In this document: piece after piece, positions 19,606-29,515 of the stretch
How the letters are laid out: the number at the start of each line of letters is the position of its first letter
How positions within the stretch are numbered: position 1 is the stretch's first letter
Assembly: GCA_021323855.1 (NCBI GenBank)
Contig: JAJPKE010000045.1
Coordinates: 558,001 to 622,000 of the forward strand
Length of the DNA stretch: 64,000 nucleotides
Direction of reading: 5' to 3'
Origin: Chloroflexota bacterium
GTDB taxonomy: Bacteria; Chloroflexota; Ktedonobacteria; Ktedonobacterales; JADMIN01
Translations under genes and position numbers: made by a program
Notes under the pieces: generated by a model
What the model was told of the DNA's origin: nothing
Seen by the model: only the letters and a program-made list of their open reading frames with translations
The model's database searches: none

Positions 19606-20520
19606 TTACAACAGGCCGACGCTGGTCAGCCAGTCTTTGGCCACCTGATGTACTGTTTCATGCTGCACCTGTACCTTAGCGATCAGTTGCAGGATGATAT
19701 CGGTCGTCAGTTTGCTCTCCAACGGTTTGAGAATATTGGCGATCTGTGGCGACTGCGAGAGCACATCGTCGCGGATGATCGGCGCAGGATTATAGATCGG
19801 GAAGACATTCTGCGTGTCTTTGAGGACCACGAAGTTGTCGGTGACGATGCTGGTGTCCGTGGTGTAGCACACATTCAGGTCGGCATCGCCATGCTGAACC
19901 GACTGATAGGTCAATTCGGCGTCTTCCTGCACGACATTCTTGAAGGTCACATTATACCCATGCTCCACCGGCTGCACTGCCGCTGTCAAACCATCCGGCG
20001 GGGTCGCAATGGTGAGCTGACCGTTGTGGGCTGTCAGGTCATTCAGCGAGCTGAGGCCGTCACTCTGCGCCTTTGACTGCGACGTGCAGATGCCGTAACT
20101 GTCGTTCAGGCCATAGGCGGGGTCGAGCCAGGTGATGTGGTATTTTTGCTCGTATTGCTGTTTGACGGTGTTGTAGGCCGCCTGAGCGTCCTGAGTCGCA
20201 GGAAGTTTGAGGATGGCGCTCAGCGCAGTTCCGGTAAACTCCGGATACATGCTCACCTGATTGCTCTGAATCGCCTGAAAGAGAATCGGCGTATCGCCCA
20301 GGGCGAGCTTCAAGGTGACGTTGTAGCCATTCTTCTGCAAGAGCAGTGAGTACATGGTGGCAAGCAATTGACCATCAGTATCTTTCTTGCTGCCAATCGT
20401 CAGATTGGGTTTGCCAGAACCGCTCCCACCGCCGCCGCAACCGGCCAGCGTCAATACGACCATCAACAGGACCACGCCTAGCAGCTTGGCGATGTGCGAG
20501 GTCCGAACTTGCGAAATCAT
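19606..20520 (-). CDS. Osmoprotectant ABC transporter substrate-binding lipoprotein (OpuCC/ProX-like)
   Basis: Lipobox LAGCGGGGSG; NLTIGSKKDTDGQLLATMYSLLL, MYPEFTGTALSAIL, LNDSYGI. Confidence 0.88.
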   Translation of the reverse strand: MISQVRTSHIAKLLGVVLLMVVLTLAGCGGGGSGSGKPNLTIGSKKDTDGQLLATMYSLLLQKNGYNVTLKLALGDTPILFQAIQSNQVSMYPEFTGTALSAILKLPATQDAQAAYNTVKQQYEQKYHITWLDPAYGLNDSYGICTSQSKAQSDGLSSLNDLTAHNGQLTIATPPDGLTAAVQPVEHGYNVTFKNVVQEDAELTYQSVQHGDADLNVCYTTDTSIVTDNFVVLKDTQNVFPIYNPAPIIRDDVLSQSPQIANILKPLESKLTTDIILQLIAKVQVQHETVHQVAKDWLTSVGLL

Positions 20521-20734
20521 TCTCGTTCCTCCGAAACATACTCACTAATGGTGAAGAACTGTGTACCAGGTGGCAACCCCCATTGCCATCTGTCAACCGG
20601 CACGGACTTCAATCGAAGGAATCCGTGGGTGCGTATAGACACATGCGGCCCCTCCCAGATGGATTCGCATGGATACGCCTGAGAACAGGCTGGATAACAG
20701 CACAACAATAGTGTGCTGCTGAGAGATACACGCT

Positions 20735-21457
20735 TCATGCCGCCAGTGGTTGATCGCTGCTGGCGGCTGCCTGCGTAGGCGCTTCTTCGGCGCTGGGTTG
20801 CGATACACGTAGGCCGGCAGGCGTCAATAGACGCTGGACCCCAGCTAACGCTACCTCAAAGAGTAAGGCCAGCAACGCGACCGGGATAACACCAGCCAGC
20901 ACGATTGGGATATTGATCAACCCCAAACCGCCGATGATATAGTCGCCGTAGCCAGCGCCACCGATCAGCGCAGCCAGCGGCGCGGTCGCCACGATCTGTA
21001 CGGCGGCGGTGCGGACGCCAGCCGCCACAACGGGCAACGTCAGCGGAATCTGGATGCGCCACAAGACCTGTAGGGAGGTCATTCCCATGCCGCGAGCGGC
21101 GTCTACGGTTGCGGCATCAATACCGCGCAGACCAGCAATTGTATTCAGCAAGATCGGCGGAATGCCGATGACGGTCAGCGCAATTACCGCTGGCTTGAAT
21201 CCGAGTCCCAGATAGGGATAGGCAAGCGCAAAAAAGACCAGCGTCGGCACTGCGCGCATCAATCCCGTGAAGTTGGTGAGCAGGAACGCTGAAATCTGGC
21301 GTTGTGCCACGAGAATGCCAAGCGGAAGCGCGACGACGATAGCCAGAAGCGTTGAGACGATGCACAGTTGCAGGTAGATCACCGTCTCTGAGATGAAAGA
21401 AGGCTCTGGCGCTGGATTTTGGATGAATTGCCACATTTGTCCGAGCAACTCGAACAT
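20735..21457 (-). CDS. Osmoprotectant ABC transporter permease (OpuCB/CD-like)
   Basis: LPLGILVAQ, GLMRAVPTLVFFALAYPYLGLGFKPAVIALTVIGIPPILLNTIAGLRGIDAATVDAARGMGM. Confidence 0.9.
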   Translation of the reverse strand: MFELLGQMWQFIQNPAPEPSFISETVIYLQLCIVSTLLAIVVALPLGILVAQRQISAFLLTNFTGLMRAVPTLVFFALAYPYLGLGFKPAVIALTVIGIPPILLNTIAGLRGIDAATVDAARGMGMTSLQVLWRIQIPLTLPVVAAGVRTAAVQIVATAPLAALIGGAGYGDYIIGGLGLINIPIVLAGVIPVALLALLFEVALAGVQRLLTPAGLRVSQPSAEEAPTQAAASSDQPLAA

Positions 21458-21510
21458 TGTGCCTCCCCTTTCTCCCTACCTTCCAACAGGATATCGTTTG
21501 AGTTCGTGCG

Positions 21511-22176
21511 CTAAGCAGCGGACACGACCTGCTGGCCACGCGCCAGGAACGATTGCAATCCCAGCAACAGTAAATCGGCTCCGACTGCCAGGACGATAAT
21601 GGTAATAGCACCGGCAATCAGTTGTTCGGGATAATGATTGCTGATACCCTGAAAGATTAAAAAGCCCAGGCTTTCCACACCGACCAGCGGTGCGACGGTG
21701 GCGATACCGATAGTGGTGACGACGACCACTCGTATGCCTGCGACGATCACTGGCAGCGCCAGCGGCAGCGTCACGCGCAACTGAAGCTGGATGGGATTCA
21801 TTCCCATTGCCCGCCCTACCTCAATTAAGGCCGGATCAACCGCCCGGACGGCGGCGACAATATTCCGGATCAGCACCACCTGTGCATACAGCACCAGCGG
21901 AATGACAACAGTTGAGTCATTGCTCAAGCCACCGAACGGTGTGGAAACCAGTAGCGGGAGCAACGCCAGGCTGGGGATGGTATAGATGATGCCTGCCGCA
22001 GTTACCACCGGCAGATAGAGCCGCTTGTAACGCACGACCAGGAAGGCCAGCGGAAAGGCGATGATGAGCGCAATTGCCAGGCTCACGAATGTGAGGCGCA
22101 AATGTGTCAGCAGCAAATTGGGAATGCTCATCGGGTCTGTCATATCCCAGTTGGCGCCGTTGAAGATGTAGCTCAT
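21511..22176 (-). CDS. Osmoprotectant ABC transporter permease (OpuCB/CD-like)
   Basis: FPLAFLVVRYKRLYLPVVTAAGIIYTIPSLALLPLLV, VDPALIEVGRAMGMNPIQ. Confidence 0.9.
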   Translation of the reverse strand: MSYIFNGANWDMTDPMSIPNLLLTHLRLTFVSLAIALIIAFPLAFLVVRYKRLYLPVVTAAGIIYTIPSLALLPLLVSTPFGGLSNDSTVVIPLVLYAQVVLIRNIVAAVRAVDPALIEVGRAMGMNPIQLQLRVTLPLALPVIVAGIRVVVVTTIGIATVAPLVGVESLGFLIFQGISNHYPEQLIAGAITIIVLAVGADLLLLGLQSFLARGQQVVSAA

Positions 22177-22254
22177 GCCAGGATCGCTTTCCTTTGTCCT
22201 CTGCCCTCACGCGCTCCTCGATACATCGGTAGAAGCGGCGCTCTCATTGATGCG

Positions 22255-23292
22255 CTAGCGCGAAACGGGCGCTGCGTCTCCAGCACTCTCTGGCTCAACA
22301 TCCGGCGTAACACCTGCGTCAACCAGATGGCCGCCACCAGCGCGCAGCCCGCGCGAGATGCTTGCCAGCGAAACCTGTCCGGCAATCGTCTTGTCGCCGT
22401 TCTCGATGGTCAGCGCGGTGGCGTCGCTCTGCATCAGCCGCAGCATCGCTTGTAGCAGCGACGTATCGGCGGCGATGCGTTCGCCTGCGCCATCAGCGCC
22501 GTTGTGCGTGGCCGGTTCCAGCGCCGCCGTCACCGGCAAATACTCGAACTGGCGCAGGATATTGTCAGCGCCAAGCAATTTGCGCACAAAGTCATCAGCC
22601 GGTCGCGCCAGTAGTTCCACCGGCGTCCCTTCCTGAATCAGCTTGCCATCGGACATCACGACAATTTGATCGCCCAGCTTGAGGGCTTCTTCGACATCGT
22701 GCGTTACGAAGAGGATGGTCTTGCGCACGCCCTGCTGAATGCGCAACAGTTCGTCCTGCATACGTTCGCGGGTGATGGCGTCCAGCGCGCCGAACGGCTC
22801 ATCCATCAGCAGCACTTCCGGGTCGGCGGCCAGCGCTCGCGCCAGGCCGACACGCTGCTGTTGTCCACCGCTGAGCTGGCGCGGATAGCGTTTGCGATAT
22901 TCGGCGGGATCGAGGCCGACGAGGCGGAGCAACTCATCTACACGTTCGCGCGTCTCGCTGGCGGATTTGCCGAGAATCGAGGGCACGACGCGCACGTTGT
23001 CTTCGATGGAAAGATGCGGGAACAACCCCACCTGTTGAATGACATAGCCGATGCCGCGTCGCAATTCGATGGGATTCTGCGCGGTTGTGGCAATGCCGTT
23101 GATCTGAATCTCGCCGGAGGTGGGATCAATCAGGCGGTTGACCATGCGTAGGAGCGTCGTCTTGCCGGAGCCGGAGGTGCCCAGCAGCATGCAAATTGCA
23201 CCCTCGCGCACCGTAAAACTGACATGATCTACAGCAGCGGCTTTGGCGCCCTCATACGTTTTGGTCACGTCTCTAAACGCGATCTTTGCCAT
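22255..23292 (-). CDS. Osmoprotectant ABC transporter ATP-binding protein (OpuCA-like)
   Basis: Walker A GTSGSGKTT, signature LSGGQQQRVGLARAL, Walker B VLLMDEPFGALD. Confidence 0.93.
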   Translation of the reverse strand: MAKIAFRDVTKTYEGAKAAAVDHVSFTVREGAICMLLGTSGSGKTTLLRMVNRLIDPTSGEIQINGIATTAQNPIELRRGIGYVIQQVGLFPHLSIEDNVRVVPSILGKSASETRERVDELLRLVGLDPAEYRKRYPRQLSGGQQQRVGLARALAADPEVLLMDEPFGALDAITRERMQDELLRIQQGVRKTILFVTHDVEEALKLGDQIVVMSDGKLIQEGTPVELLARPADDFVRKLLGADNILRQFEYLPVTAALEPATHNGADGAGERIAADTSLLQAMLRLMQSDATALTIENGDKTIAGQVSLASISRGLRAGGGHLVDAGVTPDVEPESAGDAAPVSR

Positions 23293-23485
23293 GTCCGCGC
23301 CTCCTTTCGTGGGCTGGATATCATCTCACATTGCTCAGTTATCGCATTGGATATCCAGCGTCGGGCAAGCTCTCGAACCGGCTGTTAGACAATACCGTCT
23401 GGGGACGCCTAAAGTCAAGGTCAGAAAACATAAGAAGTGAACATTCGTTCTTCTGTCAGGATTCGTCAGGAATGTTCACATCTTC

Positions 23486-23785
23486 TCACGACTCTGCGGC
23501 GGAGTCCGTCACCTGAACGCCATGCCAGAAGGCGACATAGTTGGTGATCTGCTTCGCCGCGTCTTTGGGTGCGGGATAGTACCACGCGGCGTCTTTGTTC
23601 TCCTGGCCGTTGACCACGACGGAGTAATAGCTGGCCTCGCCCTTCCAGGGGCAGGTAGTATGGGTGGCGCTTTCGCTGAAATAGGCGCGATTCACCGCAT
23701 CCGGTGGGAAATAGTGGTTGCCCTCGGTGATGATAGTTTTATCGCTCTCTGCCAGCGTCGCGCCATTCCAAACGGCTTTCATCAT
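23486..23785 (-). CDS. DUF427 domain protein
   Basis: 99 aa; MKAVWNGATLAESDKTIITEGNHYFPPDAVNRAYFSESATHTTCPWKGEASYYSV. Confidence 0.9.
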   Translation of the reverse strand: MMKAVWNGATLAESDKTIITEGNHYFPPDAVNRAYFSESATHTTCPWKGEASYYSVVVNGQENKDAAWYYPAPKDAAKQITNYVAFWHGVQVTDSAAES

Positions 23786-23912
23786 GGTGCTTGCTCCTCT
23801 GCCTGCTACATGTGTGTTTTGCTGTGTAGTGCTCTAAGCTACACAAAATGAAGTATAGGGTGACATGGGCAGGCGAGTCAACCGCTGTGACATGCCAAAG
23901 GGATATCGAGGC

Positions 23913-24464
23913 TTACTGATGCTTTCTGTAACGACGGCTGGCAGCTATTGCTGTGATGATTGCGCCAAATATGATTGCAGCATATCCTAACAATGAGAGG
24001 TATCCACCAATATCGGTCTGAGGGGCAAAAGCCCCGTCATTGCTCGGAGAAATGAGCAGAAATTGGGTTCCGAAAAATCCGCAGATGCCAACAATACCAC
24101 TGAGCAGCAGTACAGGTAACAAAAAGCGTAGCCTGCCTCTCGCTACCAGTATCAGCAGTAGCCCGCTTACGGTACCCAGCACAGGCAAAGAGAGCAGGAC
24201 TGGGAGTAATTGCGGGAGGGCAAAGGGATTATTTGGAGGCATGGGCACAAACGGCTGCGTGTCAGCAGGGCCGAGGTCGGCACATGAAATGTGCATATCA
24301 GGCGTAGGGCAGTAATGTTTCCACTGAAAATAGAGCGCAGCAAATGCCACTCCACTGCCAAGAAGCATCAGTCCAATGCCTGAGAGAAATTGCCAGTCGG
24401 GGCGTCTCCTGGTGCGTGGAGTATTTGCTCTCTCACTTGCTTCAGTTGGGGGCTGCAACGACAT
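23913..24464 (-). CDS. Hypothetical membrane protein
   Basis: ORF to 24602; internal ATG 24464 preceded by AAGGGAAG; four hydrophobic segments. Confidence 0.6.
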   Translation of the reverse strand: MSLQPPTEASERANTPRTRRRPDWQFLSGIGLMLLGSGVAFAALYFQWKHYCPTPDMHISCADLGPADTQPFVPMPPNNPFALPQLLPVLLSLPVLGTVSGLLLILVARGRLRFLLPVLLLSGIVGICGFFGTQFLLISPSNDGAFAPQTDIGGYLSLLGYAAIIFGAIITAIAASRRYRKHQ

Positions 24465-24688
24465 GTACTTCCCTTTTCTGGCTAATATCCTCCTAATTAT
24501 GAGTGTTATAGCGGGAAAGGAGGAGCCTACTTCTATCTCCTCGAACGCATCATACAGCACATTGTGACAGGGAAGAGTGTCATGCTGGCAATACTGCTGC
24601 ACAGCGAACAGTGCCTCCCCAAACCAATAATGTAGAAGCCAATGGTATGCTATGCTGACGGAAACAGCTTTTCAGGGATGCACATGTC

Positions 24689-25174
24689 ATGAGCCATCAT
24701 TCAGACGCTACACCACAACAGCAAAGGGCGGATTTCGCGGCGCGGCTGCGCGCACTGAAGCTCCGTGTGACGCCGCCGCGCATCCTGGTGCTGGAAACGC
24801 TCAGCGCCGCCGGGGGACACATGACGGCGGACGCCATCATGCAGCATATCGCTGAGCGCTATCCGTCGGTCAATCTGACGACGGTGTATCGCACGCTCGA
24901 TACGCTGGTCTCGGCTGGGCTGGTGACGCAGACGGACCTGGGCAACGGCGCAACCTCTTTTGAATTGCAGGGCGACACCCCACACCATCACCTCGTCTGT
25001 TCGCGTTGCGGTGGCGCCATCGAGGTGGATGATGCGCTGCTGGCCCCGTTGCGCGAGCGTCTGCTGCGCGACTACGGGTTCCGCGCGGAAACGCACCACC
25101 TGGCGATCTTCGGCCTCTGCGCCGGCTGCCAGCGTTCCCAGGAACCGGCAGACCAGGATACTCCTCTTCTGTAG
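24689..25174 (+). CDS. Fur family metalloregulator
   Basis: RVTPPRILVLETLSAAGGHMTADAIMQHIAERYPSVNLTTVYRTLDTLVSAGLV; HHHLVCSRCGG and CAGC metal motifs. Confidence 0.92.
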   Translation: MSHHSDATPQQQRADFAARLRALKLRVTPPRILVLETLSAAGGHMTADAIMQHIAERYPSVNLTTVYRTLDTLVSAGLVTQTDLGNGATSFELQGDTPHHHLVCSRCGGAIEVDDALLAPLRERLLRDYGFRAETHHLAIFGLCAGCQRSQEPADQDTPLL

Positions 25175-25231
25175 TGAATTGCACCATCGCTCGCCCTTGA
25201 CCTTTTCCATTTTCTGTCTTAGTGTATTCTG

Positions 25232-25249
25232 TGAATGAACGTTCTTTCA
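25232..25249. promoter_or_regulatory. Palindromic operator-like site upstream of tetR gene
   Basis: TGAATGAACGTTCTTTCA: near-perfect palindrome centred on GAACGTTC. Confidence 0.55.
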
Positions 25250-25276
25250 TCATAATAAACGAGAGTGGAAGGTGAA

Positions 25277-25912
25277 ATGCCTATGCCACGGCCAGCAGCG
25301 AGCGAATCCACGCGCCAGGAGCTACGAACGCAACGACGCATGGAAATTCTCCAGGCTGCTGCTCCAGTCTTTGCGCGCAAAGGGTTCGCCGGTACAAAGA
25401 TTACCGATCTTATGGCTGCTGCGCAGATGAGCCAGGGGCTACTGTATCGCTACTTCACCAGCAAAGATGACGTGTTCATTGCTATTGTCGAGGCGGCGGT
25501 TCAGCACTCCATTGACATCGCCCGGCAGGCAGAGGCGCGAAGCGGTAGCCCGCTGGAACGGCTGCGGTGGTTTGTCGAGACATATCTGCCGCCGCAATAC
25601 GAGCATCCCGAATACGCGCTCGTCGTTGCCCATGCGCTCACCAATGAGGCGGTTCCGGCGGAGGTGCGTGTGCATACCTCACGCTATCTTATCGAGTTTA
25701 TTGGCATCATCCGCGATCTTATTAGCGAAGGCCAAATGGCCGGTGAGATCATCCAGCGGGATGCCGAGCAACTTGCCGTCCATCTGCTCGCTGCGTTGCA
25801 TGGGCTTGCCGCCGGAACCGCCTTTCTTGGGGCAGCCTCTGCCCAAGAGCAGGCCCTCCGCTTTCCCGAACCAGAGATTTTGTTGCTGGCGTTGCGGCCA
25901 GACCATTCCTAA
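25277..25912 (+). CDS. TetR/AcrR family regulator
   Basis: AAPVFARKGFAGTKITDLMAAAQMSQGLLYRYFTSKDDVF HTH. Confidence 0.92.
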   Translation: MPMPRPAASESTRQELRTQRRMEILQAAAPVFARKGFAGTKITDLMAAAQMSQGLLYRYFTSKDDVFIAIVEAAVQHSIDIARQAEARSGSPLERLRWFVETYLPPQYEHPEYALVVAHALTNEAVPAEVRVHTSRYLIEFIGIIRDLISEGQMAGEIIQRDAEQLAVHLLAALHGLAAGTAFLGAASAQEQALRFPEPEILLLALRPDHS

Positions 25913-25963
25913 ACACAGGCAACAACATCGCCAACCCCATAAACACCCACAGGAGGTGTACGT

Positions 25964-26764
25964 ATGTATCTCCCAGTTGATGGAGCTAACATTTATCTCA
26001 CCGAGGCTGGAACTGGCTCCTCCACGCTCTTTTTGCATGGCGTTCCCGATTCGGCTGAGATGTGGCAGCCGATCATACGGCTCATGCAGGGGCGCTATCA
26101 CTGCTATGCGCCGGATTTACCCGGGTTGGGTCGCTCAACCGCGCCCGGCGACTTCGCGCTGACGCTCGGCCACATGGCAAGCTTTACCGATGCGCTAGTG
26201 GACCGTGCTGGAATTGCGACGCCGCTCAACCTGGTAGTGACGGACTTCGGCGCTCCCTATGGCCTTTCGTGGGCAGTGACACATCCGGAAAAGGTGCGGC
26301 GGATGGCGCTGGTCGGCGGTGTAAATTTCTTTTCGGATTATCAGTGGCATCGCAACGCGCAACTGGTGCGGCGTCCTATCGTCGGTGAGCTGGGCATGGC
26401 GATGATGCGCAGTTATGCGATGTTTGCGCGCTCCATGAACCCGAACAGCCAATTGCTCGATGACGCACACTGGCGCGCCGTCTATCCACTTTCGTTTGCC
26501 AAACCGTCTGTACGTCGGATGACGTTACGCCTCTATCGTAGCCTGAACCCGCAAGATTTCGCTGGCTGGGAGGATAAACTGGTTGCGCTGACGCACCGCG
26601 TGCCAACGCTGGTGCTGTGGGGCGACCGCGACCCCTTTATCGCGCCGTCCTTTGCGGACCGCTATGGCGCGGCTCAGGTAGTGCATTTCAGTGAGTACGA
26701 TCACTGGCTGGCAATCGAAGCGCCGGAGGCAGTCGCAGATCGCCTGTTGGCTTTCTTCGCGTGA
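25964..26764 (+). CDS. Alpha/beta-fold hydrolase (haloalkane dehalogenase/epoxide hydrolase-like)
   Basis: FLHGVPDSAEMWQPIIRLMQGRYHCYAPDLPGLGRS; VTDFGAPYG nucleophile region (Asp); ALTHRVPTLVLWGDRDPFI. Confidence 0.88.
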   Translation: MYLPVDGANIYLTEAGTGSSTLFLHGVPDSAEMWQPIIRLMQGRYHCYAPDLPGLGRSTAPGDFALTLGHMASFTDALVDRAGIATPLNLVVTDFGAPYGLSWAVTHPEKVRRMALVGGVNFFSDYQWHRNAQLVRRPIVGELGMAMMRSYAMFARSMNPNSQLLDDAHWRAVYPLSFAKPSVRRMTLRLYRSLNPQDFAGWEDKLVALTHRVPTLVLWGDRDPFIAPSFADRYGAAQVVHFSEYDHWLAIEAPEAVADRLLAFFA

Positions 26765-26944
26765 TGAGATGCACTTATTTGCAGATGTGAATAGTTGCAT
26801 CTTGCGCTCATCTGCTGCTACGCTCTATGGCGCCGGTTATTCCAACTATTCCGCATATGTTGCATACAAATCGAATAGTTCGAGAGATGGCGGCAACGTT
26901 GCAGTTGAGACTTTTATAGTACGGGGAAGTGAGCAGCGACGATT

Positions 26945-28042
26945 ATGATTGCCAACGTGCGCCGGGTTCTACGTGATGATACTCCTGGGCTACGCTCGAA
27001 GGTCATCGGCATGTATAGCGGTCTCATCAGCGTCAATGTGTTGCTCTGGACCGTGACGCTGCTCGCCTCATTCCGTTACCCTATTCTGCTGGCGCTGGCG
27101 CTGCCGGCATATACCTTCGGGCTGCGGCACGCGGTGGATGCCGACCATATCTCCGCCATAGATAATGTGACACGCAAGCTGATGCAGGAGCGCAAACGCC
27201 CGGTGGCGGTCGGCTTCTTCTTCTCGCTCGGCCACTCCACCGTCGTTTTTTTATTGGCGGCTGGCATCGCCGCTGGCTCTGCGTATCTGCGCACGAACCT
27301 CAGCAGTGACAATTCATCGCTGCGCAATCTCGGCGGACTCATCGGCACTAGCGTCTCCGCTGCGTTCCTCTATCTGATCGCCATCATCAATATCCTGATT
27401 TTGCTGGATGTCTTCAAGGCATTCCGCAAGGTGACACGCGGCGGTGCATATGATGAAGATGCGATAGATACGTATCTAAACAAGCGTGGACTGCTGGCGC
27501 GCATCTTTCGCCCGCTCTTCAAAGGCATTGATGCCAGTTGGAAAATGTACCCCATTGGCTTTTTATTTGGCCTGGGTTTTGACACTGCCTCAGAAATTGC
27601 CATTCTGGCGATTGCCGGTACCAGTGCAGCCAAAGGCGTGCCCTTCCTGGCGATCATGCTGCTGCCGCTGCTCTTCACTGCTGGCATGAGCCTGGCGGAC
27701 ACCACCGACGGCGTGATGATGCTCGGCGCGTACGGCTGGGCTTTTGTCAGGCCTATCCGCAAGCTCTACTATAATCTTACCATCACACTGATCTCGGTGC
27801 TGGTGGCGCTGGTCGTCGGCACCTTTGAGACGCTGAGCATCATCGCCGGACAACTCAACCTCAGCGGCGCCTTCTGGGACGGCATCGCCAATATCAACAA
27901 CAATTTTGGCCTGGTGGGCGCGGTCATCATCGGCGTCTTCATCCTCAGTTGGGCCGTCTCGACGCTCATTTATCGCGTCAAACGCTACGAGGACCTCGAT
28001 ATCAACCGGCAAGACCCACCAGTGATGGTGGCCGGTGGGTAG
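26945..28042 (+). CDS. NiCoT family nickel/cobalt transporter (HoxN/NixA-like)
   Basis: FGLRHAVDADHISAIDNVTRKLM signature; GFFFSLGHSTVV; LGFDTASEIAIL. Confidence 0.93.
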   Translation: MIANVRRVLRDDTPGLRSKVIGMYSGLISVNVLLWTVTLLASFRYPILLALALPAYTFGLRHAVDADHISAIDNVTRKLMQERKRPVAVGFFFSLGHSTVVFLLAAGIAAGSAYLRTNLSSDNSSLRNLGGLIGTSVSAAFLYLIAIINILILLDVFKAFRKVTRGGAYDEDAIDTYLNKRGLLARIFRPLFKGIDASWKMYPIGFLFGLGFDTASEIAILAIAGTSAAKGVPFLAIMLLPLLFTAGMSLADTTDGVMMLGAYGWAFVRPIRKLYYNLTITLISVLVALVVGTFETLSIIAGQLNLSGAFWDGIANINNNFGLVGAVIIGVFILSWAVSTLIYRVKRYEDLDINRQDPPVMVAGG

Positions 28043-28052
28043 GGGGTGCGGT

Positions 28053-29471
28053 CTATTCGCTGCTCCCTTTTGCCACGCTATCTAACACCTCTTGCTCCCT
28101 GAAGGATGCGCCGACGGCTGGCCCCTCCGCATTGAGCGCGCCCTGGGTGGACCACGGTTCATCGAGAACAGTCGCACCATCTGGCGCTGGTCCGGATGCT
28201 TCAGCCGGAGCCACCGCTTTTGTCTTGCGCGGCAGCAGCGCAATGAGCAGCAGACCCGCGACGACATAGCCTGCGCCCTGGATGTTGAGGACCGTGACGA
28301 CGCCCAGGTGATCGGTGATAGTGCCAGCGGTGATGGTGCCGATGAGGCCGAGCAGCCCGATCATCGCGCCCATCGCACCGAAGGCACGGCCACGGTAGGC
28401 ATCCGGCGAGGCGGACTGGAAAAGCGATTGCGCGCCGACGATCATGCCGATGCCAGGGATGCCGACAGCGATGAAGAGGCCAACCGAGAGCCAGAAATAC
28501 GGGAAGAAGGCTGGCGTGTTGAAAATGGCGAGGTCCAGCGCGCCAAAGGCGATGCCACAGAGACCAATCGCCCAGCGCGAGGTGATGCGCTGACCAATCC
28601 AGCCGACCAGCAGCCCGCCGATCAATCCACCGACCGCCTGCGCGCTCATCAGTTCACCGATCTGGAGCGCCGCGCCATGCAGCACGCGATTGACGAAGAC
28701 CGGATAGAGGACGCCCATCACACCCTCGCCCAGCCCAGTGATGGCGAAGGCGACCATCAGCACCAGCAGCGTGCGCGTGGAGACGATCATGCGCATGCCG
28801 TCACGCCACTCGCGCCAGACCCGCACCAGCGCATGTTCGGCAACGGCATGTGCATCCCCGGCAGCCACCGTAGGGGCAACGGTTGGCCGCGACGTGGCAG
28901 TGATACCGGCAATCAGCAGGCCGGCGATCAGGAATGAGGCGACATCCACCAGCACGAAACCATTCAGCCCGAAGACGCCAGCGATGACACCGCCAAACGC
29001 TGGACCGACCAGCCGGGCGAGATTGCTGCTCAGCGAGTTGAGCGAATTGGCGGGAACGAGATGCTCTTCGCCAACCAATGTGGGCAGGAGGGCATTCTGA
29101 GCGGGCGTAAAGAATTGCGTCACACAGGACTCGAAGAAAGCGACGAGATACGTAATCCAGACGTGATCCGGCGTGCGCACCAGCAGCAGTGGCAGCAGGC
29201 CCACCGCCAGCAGTAGATTCGTTACGACCATCGTGCGCTTGCGGTTCCAGCGGTCCACAAAGACGCCCGCCACCGAACCGAGCAGCACGTTTGGTACGCT
29301 GACGGCCAGCAAGGTGATGCTAGTCGCCAGCACCGAATGGGTCAGCAGGAAGATATAGATTGGCAGGCCGATATCGAGCACCCAGTCACCGGCCAGCGAG
29401 ATCAGGCCGCCGAGCCAGAGCAGCGCAAAATTGCGATTGCGCAGTGTTGCAAGCATAAAGAGACCCTCCAT
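28053..29471 (-). CDS. MFS transporter (MFS_3-type)
   Basis: MLATLRNRNFALLWLGGLISLAGDWVLDIGLPIYIFLLT; VPNVLLGSVAGVFVDRWNRKRTMVVTNL. Confidence 0.9.
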   Translation of the reverse strand: MEGLFMLATLRNRNFALLWLGGLISLAGDWVLDIGLPIYIFLLTHSVLATSITLLAVSVPNVLLGSVAGVFVDRWNRKRTMVVTNLLLAVGLLPLLLVRTPDHVWITYLVAFFESCVTQFFTPAQNALLPTLVGEEHLVPANSLNSLSSNLARLVGPAFGGVIAGVFGLNGFVLVDVASFLIAGLLIAGITATSRPTVAPTVAAGDAHAVAEHALVRVWREWRDGMRMIVSTRTLLVLMVAFAITGLGEGVMGVLYPVFVNRVLHGAALQIGELMSAQAVGGLIGGLLVGWIGQRITSRWAIGLCGIAFGALDLAIFNTPAFFPYFWLSVGLFIAVGIPGIGMIVGAQSLFQSASPDAYRGRAFGAMGAMIGLLGLIGTITAGTITDHLGVVTVLNIQGAGYVVAGLLLIALLPRKTKAVAPAEASGPAPDGATVLDEPWSTQGALNAEGPAVGASFREQEVLDSVAKGSSE

Positions 29472-29515
29472 ACGGAATGTCTATGACATGCGGTTGGCGA
29501 TTCTTTGGTTGTGCG

